A DNA stretch of 29,178 nt. Origin: CAYPEK01 sp964409645. GTDB lineage: Bacteria; UBP15; UBA6099. The stretch covers positions 1-29,178 of the forward strand of contig CAYPEK010000051.1 in the NCBI GenBank assembly GCA_964409645.1, given 5' to 3'. The translations under genes were made by a program, and so were the position numbers. Below the pieces are notes generated by a model. That model did not search any database. It was not told where the DNA came from and saw only the letters and a program-made list of their open reading frames with translations. Below, piece by piece: positions 23,110 to 29,178 of the stretch (position 1 is its first letter; each line of letters opens with the position of its first letter).

Positions 23110-24330
23110 CTATTTCCTTTCCTTCATCGTCTCGACGAACGCCTGTATGCGCGTCTCGACCTGCTCGTCCGAGTACGCGCGGTTGTCTGTCATGTCCGCC
23201 TCGATCATCAGACCGGGGATCCCGGTGCGCCGCGTAACCTCGTCTTTAATATCGAGCTGACCGAACGAGTACGGCTTACAGCTCCGGTTCGAGTGCATCA
23301 CAAATCCGTCTGCGCTGTACTTCTTCAGCATCTTAATCATATTTTCGATGCGCGATTCGATGTTGCGGTTTAAATAAATCGTCGCGTACGCGCGCGCCAT
23401 CGATTCGTATGGTTTGTCTGGGTTGATCTCGTTGTCCGCCCACGCGTTTGTATAAGTGTCGCCGACGAGGCAGGCGCCGTGGTTCGCGAACGTGTGCGAG
23501 AGGCGGCGCATCTTGTACCATATCGGCAGGTTGTCCCACACGAGGCGGTATTTCTCCTCGGGATACGGAGTGATCTTCCGCTCCGCGAGGCTGTAGAGTT
23601 CTTTTTTAAGGTCCTTGTAATAATCGACTACGATTTTAGTGCCGCGCAGAGTGACAATCGGCGCGAGATAAAAGAAAGCGTCGAAGCATGTCATCGGCGC
23701 CGGGATGTGCTCGCAGACTGAAAGAATTTCATTCCACAGAGTGATCGCCTCGTTCGCATATTCGCCGACACGGATGAATCTCTTCTCGACGAACTTATGG
23801 CCTGACGCTTTTTCGAGTTCGGGGATAATTTCCTGAAACTGGTCGGAGACGTAAGTTATGAGTTCAGGGTTTTCGCCGTCGTAGTTGTACGGCGTGTCGA
23901 GTATAATCAGCGGCACGTTGTAGTAGCGCGCCTGAACCTCGTACCACTTCATCACGGTGCCGCAGATGTTGTTGCAGCAGAGAAGAAAGTCCGGCCGGGG
24001 CAATCCGCCGATCGGGCTTTTCTTAGTGACCGCCTGCCCCACATCCGCCCGGAAATAAGAGCAGAGGTCGCGCGAGTATCCCATCTCCTCCGCGACATCG
24101 GAGAGCTCCGCGCCCATCTTGGTTGCGCCGATCATTGCTCCGTGGTTCTCCGGATAGATCGGAGTCACGCCGAGCGCGATCAGAAGCTCAACCGGTCCGC
24201 CGCTCGTGATCCACGCGATCTTTTTGCGGAACAGCCACGCAAATTTCGCCTTGATGTAATAGCTCTTCATAATTTTTCGGAGCTTTACGTTCCCGTTTAT
24301 CTCTTTGAGTGAATTGGGCTGATTTGCCAT
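23110..24330 (-). CDS. 2-hydroxyacyl-CoA dehydratase / benzoyl-CoA reductase-type subunit (second)
   Basis: A 406-residue subunit of the radical dehydratase family. Likely [4Fe-4S] cysteines lie in SRDLCSYFRADVG (C90), LLCCNNICGT (around 117-122) and SNRSCKPYSFGQ (around 348). The last motif also occurs in some class I benzoyl-CoA reductase subunits, so the substrate is undecided: a 2-hydroxyacyl-CoA or an aromatic/alicyclic acyl-CoA. It works as a heterodimer with the subunit encoded 17 nt upstream and is activated by the ATPase downstream. GAGGGAG precedes the start. Length is normal for the family. Confidence 0.92.
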   Translation of the reverse strand: MANQPNSLKEINGNVKLRKIMKSYYIKAKFAWLFRKKIAWITSGGPVELLIALGVTPIYPENHGAMIGATKMGAELSDVAEEMGYSRDLCSYFRADVGQAVTKKSPIGGLPRPDFLLCCNNICGTVMKWYEVQARYYNVPLIILDTPYNYDGENPELITYVSDQFQEIIPELEKASGHKFVEKRFIRVGEYANEAITLWNEILSVCEHIPAPMTCFDAFFYLAPIVTLRGTKIVVDYYKDLKKELYSLAERKITPYPEEKYRLVWDNLPIWYKMRRLSHTFANHGACLVGDTYTNAWADNEINPDKPYESMARAYATIYLNRNIESRIENMIKMLKKYSADGFVMHSNRSCKPYSFGQLDIKDEVTRRTGIPGLMIEADMTDNRAYSDEQVETRIQAFVETMKERK

Positions 24331-24347
24331 TTAGTGTCTCCCTCGTT

Positions 24348-25466
24348 TCAGACGGAAAGTATTTCGGTGAAAGCCTGCATCTTGGTTCTGAGCTGGCCGG
24401 ACTGTTCATCCGCCTGCTCTACCTCGATCATCTGCGACGGGATGTTCTTTCCGTCGAGCGCTTTCTTGATGTCCGGGTAATCGAAACTGTGCGGATCGCA
24501 GAATTTTATTTGATAGAAAATGACACCGCTTATTTTTTTCTTTTCGACTATTTCAAGTATGTAGCGCTGCCGCGAGTAGTTGTCCCTGTGCTTCGCTGCG
24601 CAGTGCGGGCGGTTGAAATAGCGGCGCACAACACCCTCGACGGTCGGCTCGGACACCTGCGTCGAGAAATAGCGGCGGCCGGTGCAGAGATCGTCGTCCG
24701 CGATCATCGCTCCGAACTCGTCCGCGAGATCATAAATGTCCGTGCTGATATCGATGTTGCCGACGAGCATTATTCGCTTCCGCTTCGTATCTTCCGGCAC
24801 GTTTTCCTTGAACGAATCTACAAACTCGCCGAGGTGCTTGTTCGCTTCCCGCTTATCGAGGTACTGCGACATCAGGACCGACTGCATGAGCAGCCTGCTC
24901 GGTATCTGATCCGGATATTTGAGGTGCAGCGAATAAAGCCTGTCGAGAAGCGTGTGATTACGGTTGTAAACCGAGACGCTCTCCGCGAGTTTCCCGAGAT
25001 CGAGCGGCTTGCCGCTGAATTCCTCAATCGAGCGCAGGAAGCGTTTCGTCTCCGCGATCGCGTATTTGAACGGCACATCTCCGTCAAGCCGCGACGGGAA
25101 GTTGATGTTCTTAACGAACTTGCCCGGAAAGTTTTTCTTGTAAATGTCGTGAAACGTCTGCATTGTATCGCACGTGTGCGCGAATACGACGCCGCTCAGG
25201 CTATCGTAAACACTGTTGAGGAAATCCTCCATAAGGCTGCGCACCTGCGAGCAGCAGTATGCCTGAAAATGCCTGTCCGCCGCCTGAATGTTTTTCGCGC
25301 GGCCGATCAGGCGCACCGGGATAATCCCCATCGCGTCCAAAAACTCCTCGGGCACATACGAGCAGGTGTAGCCGAATACCGGCCTCTCCTGCCGTTTGTA
25401 ACTCTCGATCTCCGAGTATGGATCGCGGCTGACTTTTGCTGCGAACTCCAGATAGCTGTCCGACAT
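24348..25466 (-). CDS. 2-hydroxyacyl-CoA dehydratase / benzoyl-CoA reductase-type subunit (first)
   Basis: A 372-residue subunit. The start is ATG at 25466 because GGAGG lies 7 nt upstream of it; a longer frame from 25529 has no good ribosome site. Iron-sulfur cysteines are probable in YCCSQVRS (71-72), HTCDTMQTF (near 99), and KFCDPHSFDYP (C325 or nearby). The C-terminal GQLRTKMQAFTE also matches the family. It pairs with the second subunit. With the single activator, this is a complete three-gene enzyme system. The operon runs in the same direction as the CoA-transferase/GNAT gene upstream, with a 205-nt gap holding a promoter candidate. Confidence 0.92.
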   Translation of the reverse strand: MSDSYLEFAAKVSRDPYSEIESYKRQERPVFGYTCSYVPEEFLDAMGIIPVRLIGRAKNIQAADRHFQAYCCSQVRSLMEDFLNSVYDSLSGVVFAHTCDTMQTFHDIYKKNFPGKFVKNINFPSRLDGDVPFKYAIAETKRFLRSIEEFSGKPLDLGKLAESVSVYNRNHTLLDRLYSLHLKYPDQIPSRLLMQSVLMSQYLDKREANKHLGEFVDSFKENVPEDTKRKRIMLVGNIDISTDIYDLADEFGAMIADDDLCTGRRYFSTQVSEPTVEGVVRRYFNRPHCAAKHRDNYSRQRYILEIVEKKKISGVIFYQIKFCDPHSFDYPDIKKALDGKNIPSQMIEVEQADEQSGQLRTKMQAFTEILSV

Positions 25467-25519
25467 CTCTGTACCTCCGCCGGTTGCATTGCATCCGGCT
25501 GAAACCGCCGGACGCGCAT

Positions 25520-25548
25520 AAAATAACATAATTCAATTTATAGTTCAA
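25520..25548 (-). promoter_or_regulatory. Candidate promoter for the dehydratase operon, in a 205-nt intergenic region
   Basis: On the minus strand TTGAAC (25548-25543), 17-nt spacer, TATTTT (25525-25520), 54 nt before the corrected start codon. The rest of the gap (25467-25671) is AT-rich, with a long T-tract on the minus strand just after a GC-rich stretch; no clear hairpin was found to make it a terminator of the upstream gene. Confidence 0.45.
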
Positions 25549-25671
25549 ATTACAATAATATATTAAAAAACAAAAAAAACACGCACACGCACAACCTCCC
25601 GGCGGCCTGATAAATACGACTCTTGATTTCAAGCGGCTTTCAGGGGCTGAATGCCGTTCCTTACTGGCGTT

Positions 25672-27576
25672 TCATCTGTTTTCCCGCGGTTGGAAATCCT
25701 TCTTCAGTTCGTAAACGCCCTCACTGCTGCGGTTCATTATTCTGAACCCGCTCTTCTCGAACACGCGGAGCATCGGTTTGTTGTCAACCAGCACCTCCGC
25801 CGTGAATCCGAGAATACCCTGCTTCCTCGCCAGATATGTCAGGTAAGAAAGCATCTCGGTCCCGATTCCGTTGTTTTGGTACTGGTCCCGTACGATGAAA
25901 GCCACCTCGGCCGAGTGTTCGGACGGATCGACCATGTACTGGCCCAGCCCGACCACATACTCCTTTTCCTCTTGCGGGACGGTGGCGAGAATAATTACCT
26001 TGCTTCTGTAATCAATTACAACAAATTCCTGCAGTCGCTCGTGCGGCATGTCCTTGCGCACCGAAATAAACCGGCGGTACATGGTGTTGTCGGAAAGCGA
26101 ATAGAAAAAATCTTTCAGCAGCGGCTCGTCGCTTATCTTCACCGGACGGAACATCATTTCGAGCCCGCTTCGCATAGTGCGGTGAGTCTCGAGGTCTTCG
26201 GGGTAATTGCCGCTTTCCGGAAGATACCCCTGATCTTGATATATCAGATGCCGCTCTTTGGCCTGATCGATAAGCGATTTGCGGAACTTCGGGTGCGCTA
26301 TGGCTATCAAATCCATCGCGCGCTCGCGGATGTTCTTTCCGGGCAGATATGCTATGCCATACTCGGTGACAACGTATTGTATATCGCCGCGAGTGAGAGT
26401 GACACCCGCGCCGGGGTTGAGGCTGGGCACAATGCGGGAGACCTCGCCGTTGCGCGCGGTGGACTGCACTACGAGGATGGTCTTCCCGCCGGGCGACATC
26501 AAGGCGCCTCGCATGAAGTCCGCGCTGCCTCCTATGCCGCTGTAGAATATGTTGCCGATCGACTCCGCGGTCGCCTGCCCCGTCAGGTCGATCTGAAGCG
26601 CGCTGTTGATGGCCGTCATCCGTTCGTTCTTAGCAATCACAAGCGGGTCGTTGACATAGTCGATGCGGCGAAACTCTATCATCGGGTTGTCATCGATATA
26701 CTCATAAGCTTTTTGAGTGGCCATGCAGAATGCGGCGACTGTCTTTCCTCTGTGAAGCGTCTTATTCGAGTTGTCGATCACGCCGCCGCGGATAAGGTCG
26801 ATCACCCCTTCAGTGAGCAGTTCGGTATGCACTCCGAGGTGTTTCTTCGTCTTCAGATGCGGGATTATCGAGTTCGGTGTGCTGCCGTAGCCTACTTGTA
26901 TAGTGTCGCCGTCCTGAACGATGCGGGCTACATACTTGCCCAATTTATCCGATATCTCCGGGGGGACCGTTTCATTGTATTCGAGGAGCGGTTCATCGTG
27001 TTCGATAAGAAAATTAATATCCTTTATATTGATGAACGAATCACCGTGCACGCGCGGCATGTTCGCGTTTACCTGCGCTATGACAAACTTCGCGTTTTCC
27101 ACCGCTGTCTTCGTTATATCCACACTCACTCCGAGGCTGAGGTAGCCGTGCTCGTCCGGGAGCGAGGTCTGGATCAGCGCCACATCCACCGGCACGAGTT
27201 TTCTCGCGAAGAGATCGGGGACCCGCGAGAGAAACACGGGCGTGTAATCCGACAAGCCCTTATTTACAGAGTCACGCGCATTGTCGCCTATGAAAAACGA
27301 ATTTTGCCTGAAGTTCGTCTTGAACTTTTCCTGCGTGTACGGCGCCAGCCCCAGTGTCCACACCTGCATGATCTCGGCGTCGAAGAAAGCCTTCGGATGC
27401 GAATTCACATAGTCGATCATCGCGCCGACAAGGTACTGCGGTTCTCCGCAGGCGGTGCCGATGAATATTCTGTTGCCCCTGTTTATGCACTTAAACGCGG
27501 CTTCGTTCGAAACAAATTTCGCCGGGTACTCTTTCTTAAGTTGTTCGAGTATCTTTTTCGCGGATTCCTTACCCAT
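25672..27576 (-). CDS. Acetyl-CoA hydrolase/transferase fused to a GNAT acetyltransferase
   Basis: A 634-residue fusion using ATG at 27576, with GGAG 8 nt upstream (a TTG one codon earlier is in frame but less likely). Residues about 1-470 are a family I CoA-transferase of the 4-hydroxybutyrate CoA-transferase / acetyl-CoA hydrolase type: CGEPQYLVGAM, VALIQTSLPDEHGYLSLG, GSTPNSI, and the catalytic-Glu region HTELLTEGV (E near 252), then the GIGGSADFMRGA segment. Residues about 477-625 are a GNAT domain with the acetyl-CoA-binding QNNGIGTEM. This is a known combination, in which the GNAT part may regulate the transferase or another enzyme by lysine acetylation. It supplies CoA esters of small carboxylic acids. 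It is transcribed in the same direction as the dehydratase operon. Confidence 0.93.
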   Translation of the reverse strand: MGKESAKKILEQLKKEYPAKFVSNEAAFKCINRGNRIFIGTACGEPQYLVGAMIDYVNSHPKAFFDAEIMQVWTLGLAPYTQEKFKTNFRQNSFFIGDNARDSVNKGLSDYTPVFLSRVPDLFARKLVPVDVALIQTSLPDEHGYLSLGVSVDITKTAVENAKFVIAQVNANMPRVHGDSFINIKDINFLIEHDEPLLEYNETVPPEISDKLGKYVARIVQDGDTIQVGYGSTPNSIIPHLKTKKHLGVHTELLTEGVIDLIRGGVIDNSNKTLHRGKTVAAFCMATQKAYEYIDDNPMIEFRRIDYVNDPLVIAKNERMTAINSALQIDLTGQATAESIGNIFYSGIGGSADFMRGALMSPGGKTILVVQSTARNGEVSRIVPSLNPGAGVTLTRGDIQYVVTEYGIAYLPGKNIRERAMDLIAIAHPKFRKSLIDQAKERHLIYQDQGYLPESGNYPEDLETHRTMRSGLEMMFRPVKISDEPLLKDFFYSLSDNTMYRRFISVRKDMPHERLQEFVVIDYRSKVIILATVPQEEKEYVVGLGQYMVDPSEHSAEVAFIVRDQYQNNGIGTEMLSYLTYLARKQGILGFTAEVLVDNKPMLRVFEKSGFRIMNRSSEGVYELKKDFQPRENR

Positions 27577-27775
27577 CAACCATTCTCCTTCATCGCCCTA
27601 AAACCGCTGATTTACAGATAGTATGGCTTATAACCCCCACATCGGCAAGACATTAACGGCGGCAGTCGCGCGCGCGCTCACGAATTATGAAAATCTCTTG
27701 CGTATTTTCGGGGCGTTGCTGTAAAGTGGTTAAGTCCGCAACTTAGGTAAAGCCAGCTTAGTGACACAAATCAAC

Positions 27776-27807
27776 CCCGGGACGATGCGCGCCCGGGATC
27801 CGGGAGG
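27776..27807 (+). promoter_or_regulatory. Competing GC-rich hairpins around the ribosome site of the thiolase-like gene
   Basis: CCCGGG at 27776-27781 can pair with CCCGGG at 27792-27797 (10-nt loop). Alternatively CCCGG (27792-27796) can pair with CCGGG (27800-27804), loop GAT, covering part of the GGGAGG ribosome site (27802-27807). These pairings exclude each other, so access to the ribosome site could be controlled. The rest of the divergent gap (27577-27775) shows only a weak promoter-like TTGCGT...TAAAGT. Confidence 0.35.
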
Positions 27808-27815
27808 TGGCCGTT

Positions 27816-28958
27816 ATGGCGCAAAGAGTCGCCATCTGCGCGGTTGCGCAGCTTAAGAACGATTCCAATCTTTGGTACAAGCGATTTCAGGAGATGTGCT
27901 TCGACGTCGTCGAGCAGATTGTGAACACTACCGGCGTCGATTGGAACGAGGAAGACGGCATTTACGACATCATTACTTGCTCGGACGACATTTTCGACGC
28001 CCGCACGATTTCCGACAACGGCGTCACCGACGCTGTCGGCGCCCACTATCGCGGCGAGGAGAAAATGGCTCAGGACGGCATCAACGGCCTTGGCTACGCC
28101 GCTTCCTGCATCCTGTCGGGCCACGACGACGTCGTCCTCGTGGTCGGCCATACTAAAGAGTCGCAGACCGAGAGCCGCAACATGTGCACGAATCTCGCAT
28201 TCGACCCATTCTACTGCCGGCCGATCGGCATGGACTATGAGAACACGGCGGCGCTTCAGGCGCGCGCTTACATGAAAAAGGCCGGAATCACCGAAGAGCA
28301 ACTCGCGAAGGTTGTTGTCAACGCCCGTGCAAATGCCGCGAAGAACCCGTTCGCAAATGCGCGCGAACTGGTCACGATCGAGCAGGTAGTGAATTCGCCG
28401 ATGCTCTGCGACCCGATCCGCGAACTGCACGCCTACCCGGTGTCGGACGGAGCTGTGGCGTTCCTTCTCGTCAGCGAGGACCGCTGCCTCGAGTTCACGG
28501 ACAAGCCGGTATGGATCACAGGTTTCGGCAACTGCATGGACAGCTATTTCCTCGGCGACAAGGACCTCTGCTCGAACTTCGCTATGAAGAAAGCAGCGGC
28601 ACGCGCATACAAGATGGCGGGAGTCAAGGATCCGAAATCTTTCGACATCGTGGAGATAACCGACAGGTACGCCTACCAGCTCCCGATGTGGGCCGAAGGA
28701 CTTGGCCTTTGCGACGAGAACTCCGGCGGCAAATGGATCGACGGCGGCGGCCTCGAAAAGATGAACGTGAACCGATCGGGCGGAATGCTCTCCGGCAACC
28801 CGATAATGATCGCGGGAATGTCGCGCGCGGCTGAAGCCGTGCTGCAGCTCCGCGGCGAGGCGGAAGGCCGTCAGGCCGCAAGCGCTAAACGTGCCGTGGC
28901 TCACGGCACTACGGGACCGGTCGGTCAGCATCAGGCCGTACTCGTTCTGGAAGCTTAA
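27816..28958 (+). CDS. SCPx-type thiolase-like protein lacking canonical catalytic residues
   Basis: A 380-residue protein of the thiolase fold. The ATG at 27816 is chosen because GGGAGG lies 8 nt upstream; a GTG at 27807 overlaps that site. Family features: SGHDDVVLVVGHTKES (101-116), FDIVEITDRYAYQ, GLGLCDENSGG, NRSGGMLSGNP, and AAEAVLQLRGEA. Where thiolases have the nucleophilic Cys (ACxSG), the aligned stretch reads M-A-Q-D-G (84-88), without Cys. The C-terminal GHP motif reads G-N-P (327-329), and the second Cys near the C-terminus is missing. So it is probably not a conventional thiolase; Cys-less relatives such as Ltp2-type aldolases are known. The next gene is a second thiolase-like gene 14 nt downstream. 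Confidence 0.85.
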   Translation: MAQRVAICAVAQLKNDSNLWYKRFQEMCFDVVEQIVNTTGVDWNEEDGIYDIITCSDDIFDARTISDNGVTDAVGAHYRGEEKMAQDGINGLGYAASCILSGHDDVVLVVGHTKESQTESRNMCTNLAFDPFYCRPIGMDYENTAALQARAYMKKAGITEEQLAKVVVNARANAAKNPFANARELVTIEQVVNSPMLCDPIRELHAYPVSDGAVAFLLVSEDRCLEFTDKPVWITGFGNCMDSYFLGDKDLCSNFAMKKAAARAYKMAGVKDPKSFDIVEITDRYAYQLPMWAEGLGLCDENSGGKWIDGGGLEKMNVNRSGGMLSGNPIMIAGMSRAAEAVLQLRGEAEGRQAASAKRAVAHGTTGPVGQHQAVLVLEA

Positions 28959-28971
28959 GGGGGGTGAACAA

Positions 28972-29178
28972 ATGGCGCACAAAAACAGACACGTTGGAAT
29001 AATCGGCATAGGACAGACCCAGTATTCGAGTCACCGCGAGGACGTCAACCAGCCTGAAATGATTCAGGAGGCGGTCGCCCTCGCCCTCAAGGACGCGGGG
29101 CTGAAAATAGACGACATCGAGTGCATCGTGCATGGCAATATGGAACTCTTCGAAATGATCCACCAGCCTGATATATGG
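28972..29178 (+). CDS. Second thiolase-like protein, 5' part only
   Basis: The first 69 codons of a gene cut by the window edge. The N-terminus VGIIGIGQTQYSS, then IQEAVALALKDAGLKIDDIE, is the N-terminal pattern of SCPx/acetyl-CoA acetyltransferase-type thiolases. It starts 14 nt after the previous stop with a strong AAGGGGGG ribosome site, so the two are one operon. Adjacent thiolase-like pairs in such operons often form a heteromeric complex, sometimes with a DUF35 zinc protein, which could lie just beyond the edge. The catalytic Cys region is outside the window, so whether this copy is active cannot be judged. Confidence 0.85.
   Translation, partial: MAHKNRHVGIIGIGQTQYSSHREDVNQPEMIQEAVALALKDAGLKIDDIECIVHGNMELFEMIHQPDIW

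Noticed and set aside
22283..23260. A 325-codon plus-strand frame over the activator gene
   Set aside because: Antisense to the HgdC-type activator; no recognisable domain.
24309..25502. A 397-codon plus-strand frame over the dehydratase subunit
   Set aside because: Antisense to a well-matched dehydratase subunit; no motif in its translation.
25550..25600. Rho-independent terminator for the CoA-transferase gene
   Set aside because: There is a long T-tract on the minus strand, but no convincing hairpin directly before it.
25651..27621. A 656-codon open frame on the plus strand across the CoA-transferase gene
   Set aside because: It is antisense to a clear CoA-transferase/GNAT gene; the translated product is rich in H, R and V with no family match. 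Biased codon use on the real strand explains the open frame.
27771..29009. A 412-codon minus-strand frame over the thiolase-like gene
   Set aside because: Antisense to the thiolase-like gene, with no family similarity.
1..29178. CRISPR array, tRNA, rRNA or transposase
   Set aside because: No regularly spaced repeats, tRNA-like cloverleaf, rRNA signature or transposase motif was found by eye.

Overview
This window looks like a contig piece from an anaerobic or microaerophilic Gram-negative-type bacterium, probably from a poorly cultivated lineage. The signs are a multiheme cytochrome c, a rubrerythrin, two TRAP-type periplasmic binding proteins, several signal-peptide proteins, and an oxygen-sensitive type of 2-hydroxyacyl-CoA dehydratase / benzoyl-CoA reductase-like module with its ATP-dependent activator. 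No rRNA, tRNA, CRISPR, prophage or transposase was seen. I cannot assign a phylum from the sequence alone.

Layout. 1-2758: the 3' part of a multiheme cytochrome c, a rubrerythrin, and a convergent secreted M23 metallopeptidase. 2880-6946: a compact five-gene plus-strand cluster: Ycf46-like AAA+ ATPase, Ycf35/DUF1257-like protein with an added N-terminal hydrophobic segment, DUF2997 protein, zinc-ribbon/helix-hairpin-helix protein, and NrdG-like radical-SAM activase. 7007-9957: a complete DctPQM TRAP transporter. 9997-13695: a minus-strand group with a secreted Ig/DOMON-like protein, a HAD hydrolase, a response regulator and chorismate synthase. 13988-15190: a CBS-PP2C phosphatase. 15294-19343: a cupin-type XRE regulator, a CaiB/BaiF enzyme with racemase-like catalytic residues, an orphan TRAP binding protein and a DHH phosphoesterase, all on the plus strand. 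19363-22142: three exported minus-strand proteins, including an unusual archaemetzincin. 22325-27576: the dehydratase operon (two subunits plus one activator), preceded on the same strand by a CoA-transferase/GNAT fusion. 27816-29178: two SCPx-type thiolase-like genes, the second cut by the window edge.

How the parts fit. The right half (15.3-29.2 kb) reads as CoA-ester metabolism: organic-acid uptake (TRAP), CoA activation or transfer, stereochemical inversion of an acyl-CoA, radical dehydration or reduction, and thiolase-like chemistry, with an XRE-cupin regulator beside it. The substrate is not visible from sequence.

The best candidate for an undescribed system is the 2880-6946 cluster. 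Its members are conserved but functionally obscure families combined with an rSAM activase. Two of its proteins, the AAA+ ATPase and the zinc-ribbon/HhH protein, end in nearly the same C-terminal tail (GRAIDF and GRVVDY). The DUF2997 protein and the activase share a nearly identical short segment (LEVRIMPDG and LEVRILPNG). The mRNA leader ahead of the ATPase can form two mutually exclusive hairpins. Together these suggest proteins that work together, possibly through a common tail-recognition event.
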